Below are positions 24,668 through 26,386 of a stretch of DNA of 26,386 bases, piece after piece. How positions within the stretch are numbered: the stretch's first letter is position 1; every line of letters starts with the position of its first letter. The stretch covers positions 1 to 26,386 of the forward strand of contig JARKQP010000013.1 in assembly GCA_029974875.1 (NCBI GenBank), given 5' to 3'. This DNA comes from Mobilitalea sp. Lineage in GTDB: Bacteria; Bacillota_A; Clostridia; Lachnospirales; Lachnospiraceae. The notes under the pieces are model-generated. The model saw nothing but the letters and a program-made list of their open reading frames with translations, was not told where the DNA came from and searched no databases. The position numbers and the translations under genes were made by a program.

Positions 24668-25207
24668 ATGAACCGGAAACTATTCACGGAATGGGCTATG
24701 GACATAGCTGAAGACAGCAAAATAAGAAGTACATGTCTATCAAGACAGGTGGGTGCTGTCATAATAAAGGACAAGCAGATAATCGCAACCGGTTACAATG
24801 GTGCTCCGACAGGAGCCATCCATTGCACCGATATAGGCTATTGTGAAAGAAAAAACAGGGGCATCCCCTCAGGACAAGGGCTTGAGCTGTGCAGGGCCGG
24901 CCATGCAGAGGCTAATGCTATTAACCAGTGTGCAAAGCATGGCACAAGCTGTGATGGAGCGACCCTATATGTAACGACACAGCCCTGTGTGTTTTGCTGC
25001 ATACACTTAATACAGGCTGGGATCAAAAAAGTCATTTTTAAGGGTGACTATCCAACCGGCCTTGGATTACAGCTTCTTAACGAAGCTGGAATTAAATATC
25101 ATAAATATGAAGAAGCCTTGCAAATAGACCAGGAAGAATACGATATAAAGCATGAAAAGGATCTGCAAAGGGCGCAGGATTTTAGGGACATGCCAAAACC
25201 TTATTAA
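24668..25207 (+). CDS. comEB: dCMP deaminase (ComEB-like)
   Basis: A 179-residue zinc cytidine/deoxycytidylate deaminase producing dUMP from dCMP. The zinc site is HAEANA (H79, proton-shuttle E81) with PCVFC (C107, C110). RQVGAVIIKDKQIIATGYNGAP and the CERKNRGIPSG loop are typical of this group (the first quoted here as VGAVIIKDKQIIATGYNG). GGAGG lies 5 nt before the ATG at 24668; an open frame from 24626 overlaps dcd and is not used. Together with dcd it gives two routes from deoxycytidine nucleotides to dUMP. The name ComEB comes from the Bacillus comE operon; the competence genes are not present here, so the role is nucleotide metabolism. Confidence 0.93.
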   Translation: MNRKLFTEWAMDIAEDSKIRSTCLSRQVGAVIIKDKQIIATGYNGAPTGAIHCTDIGYCERKNRGIPSGQGLELCRAGHAEANAINQCAKHGTSCDGATLYVTTQPCVFCCIHLIQAGIKKVIFKGDYPTGLGLQLLNEAGIKYHKYEEALQIDQEEYDIKHEKDLQRAQDFRDMPKPY

Positions 25208-25217
25208 TATAGGAGAC

Positions 25218-25260
25218 AGCAGGGGTAATACCTTATTTGGTATTATCCCTGCTCTTTTTT
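25218..25260 (+). terminator. Intrinsic terminator of dcd-comEB overlapping the convergent gene
   Basis: AGCAGGGGTAATACC (25218-25232), loop TTATTT, GGTATTATCCCTGCT (25239-25253) with a single G-T wobble, then CTTTTTT (25254-25260). Read on the other strand, the right arm encodes the last residues of the amidase and the loop contains its TAA stop. The T-tract exists only on the plus strand. Confidence 0.92.
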
Positions 25261-25937
25261 ACCGTATCCATTACCTTCCCCTTAAAGGCTTCCCATTCAT
25301 CCTCATGCTCTACAAAGTATAAGGGGCATTTTTTACCGTTGACATCATAGTGCCTTATGATATCATCCTTCTTCAGGTTAAATTCCATGCACAGCCCGGC
25401 AGTCAGATTTACCAACGCGTTATAGGTAGCCTCATTAAACTTACCGGTCGCATCGGGATGACAGCACTCAATCGATATGGTGTCGTCATTCCTGTTATTG
25501 GAGGCATAGGACTGCTCCGTGAGTGGCAGGCACTGGATAATCTCCCCTTCCAGCCCAATGATATAATGGCTGCTTGCATAGGTCGTATGCTTCATCGCCA
25601 GCCCTTCAAAATAACTGCGGTTATTCTTCGCTGAGGTTTCCGGATTCGCCGTATAATGGACTACCACGGACTTCACGCGCTTCAACTCAAGCTGCGGCCT
25701 GGAATAAGGATTCGGGGTCAGATAATCCACCTGGACCGTTGTCCCGCCGGGTAAGGGCTTCACAAGCGTCTCACTCTCTGGGACATTACTTCCCAGTCTC
25801 CCCTTGACCAGCCAAAAAACTACCACAGTTAACAATATAAGGATGATCATAACCAGGGAAACCCCCAGGGTCAGCACCGCATATTTTTTCCTTCTGCGCC
25901 TCTTGCGCCATTCTTCTTTTGACAATATTTTAGCCAT
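25233..25937 (-). CDS. Membrane-anchored N-acetylmuramoyl-L-alanine amidase (Amidase_2)
   Basis: It cleaves the bond between N-acetylmuramic acid and the stem peptide of peptidoglycan. In 234 residues, a very basic start (EEWRKRRRRKK) precedes one membrane segment (about 20-45), placing the catalytic domain outside the cell. The Amidase_2/PGRP domain (about 85-225) has the zinc histidine in VVVHYTANP, SSHYIIGLEG, the second histidine in IIRHYDVNGK and the KKCP cysteine as third ligand. No binding repeats (SH3, LysM) are present. The ribosome site AGGTGGG lies 4-6 nt before the ATG. Its stop codon lies in the loop of the convergent terminator. Roles could be cell-wall turnover or spore-related hydrolysis. 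Confidence 0.9.
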   Translation of the reverse strand: MAKILSKEEWRKRRRRKKYAVLTLGVSLVMIILILLTVVVFWLVKGRLGSNVPESETLVKPLPGGTTVQVDYLTPNPYSRPQLELKRVKSVVVHYTANPETSAKNNRSYFEGLAMKHTTYASSHYIIGLEGEIIQCLPLTEQSYASNNRNDDTISIECCHPDATGKFNEATYNALVNLTAGLCMEFNLKKDDIIRHYDVNGKKCPLYFVEHEDEWEAFKGKVMDTVKKSRDNTK

Positions 25938-26200
25938 TTTCCCACCTATCTATATCATTCATGTGCCGTATTCCTGATAAGGATATCCTCTCAGGATTTT
26001 CTTGTTTTCTTGTCTTGATTTATTTTATCCTGATTTATTTATGATTTATTCCGTCTGCATTTATCTTATCCTGATCTATTCTATCCAAATTTACTCTATT
26101 GTATTTCCTCTAGCTGAAAATGTCAAATTTTCTAAAACAATAGAGCCTGACATCTAAAAAAATTGTAACCGTTGTTATACCCTTTAAAAACAATAACGAC

Positions 26201-26242
26201 AAAAAGGCAGAGAAATCTTCAATAAAATGATATTTCCCTGCC
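26201..26242 (-). terminator. Intrinsic terminator for a gene beyond the right edge
   Basis: On the minus strand GGCAGGGAAAT (26242-26232) pairs with ATTTCTCTGCC (26216-26206), with one mismatch, and runs into TTTTT (26205-26201). Confidence 0.7.
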
Positions 26243-26277
26243 CATCATCTAATATATCTCTATATAACTCTGTTTTT

Positions 26278-26386
26278 AATGACACTATATTTCAATGACA
26301 CTATATTTCAATAATACTATCTTCAATAATACTATATTTCAAATATAATATATTTCAATAATAATCTCTATTAATAATACTATAAT
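26278..26386. repeat. Degenerate 16-bp AT-rich tandem repeat
   Basis: The units AATGACACTATATTTC (26278-26293 and 26294-26309) are identical. They are followed by 15-16-bp variants such as AATAATACTATATTTC (26325-26340), up to the window end, about seven units in all. The repeat runs off the window. Confidence 0.75.

Larger units (their letters stand above)
25938..26386. other. AT-rich intergenic end of the window
   Basis: No supported gene. The first part (about 26010-26110) is a run of similar TTATCCTGATTTATT-like words. A minus-strand terminator (26201-26242) and a degenerate 16-bp tandem repeat (26278-26386) follow. The terminator implies a minus-strand gene beyond the right edge. Confidence 0.6.

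Noticed and set aside
24115..25207. dcd-comEB as a phage remnant
   Set aside because: Both enzymes occur in phages, but there are no phage genes, attachment sites or compositional change nearby.
26278..26386. CRISPR-like or origin-iteron repeat
   Set aside because: The units are adjacent and degenerate with no spacers, and no replication gene or DnaA-box cluster is seen in the window.

Overview
The window reads as chromosomal DNA of an anaerobic low-GC Firmicute, most likely a Lachnospiraceae-type Clostridium (inference). The support is the era / YqzL-like / recO order, the strong GGAGG-type ribosome sites, the AT-rich promoters, the short pyruvate kinase without a C-terminal phosphotransferase domain, and an OppF with the LDGGR signature often seen in clostridia. 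I saw no rRNA, tRNA, CRISPR array, transposase or phage structural gene.

Left part (1-12.1 kb) is mostly housekeeping. On the minus strand lie the first residues of a lipoprotein (1-74), then the recO, YqzL-like and era cluster and a large M16C zinc peptidase. A cold-shock gene (+) has a textbook extended -10 promoter and its own terminator. Next come purH (-), nth (+), a DUF1461/TIGR01906 membrane protein preceded by a coupled 16-codon leader ORF, and pyk (+). Between pyk and the convergent DUF2798 gene are a 101-bp nested inverted repeat and a 63/64-bp tandem repeat.

Middle part (12.3-24.0 kb) is an accessory catabolic locus. It runs on the minus strand from a LysR divergon at about 23.0 kb. 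The order is a neutral-ceramidase-like hydrolase, a substrate-binding lipoprotein, two permeases and two ATPases of an Opp/Dpp importer, an Ig-plus-alpha/beta-hydrolase esterase, a metallo-beta-lactamase-fold hydrolase and an amidohydrolase-2 protein. The likely logic is that LysR senses a ligand, the importer brings in a small amphipathic or peptide-like compound, and the hydrolases take apart its amide and ester bonds. The substrate cannot be read from the sequence.

The most unusual signal is a pair of 164-nt elements (14314-14477 and 22778-22941). They have the same orientation and align without gaps. Each has a near-identical 57-nt core inside a 29-bp stem whose arms differ between copies by six compensatory base-pair changes. 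One copy lies in the predicted 5' leader of the LysR-controlled operon and the other lies inside the operon, just before the metallo-hydrolase gene. I match it to no RNA family I know and consider it the best candidate here for an undescribed structured element.

Right part (24.1-26.4 kb) holds dcd and comEB, two deaminases feeding dUMP synthesis, with their own promoter and a terminator that overlaps the end of a convergent membrane-anchored peptidoglycan amidase. The last ~450 bases are AT-rich, with a minus-strand terminator and a degenerate 16-bp tandem repeat.
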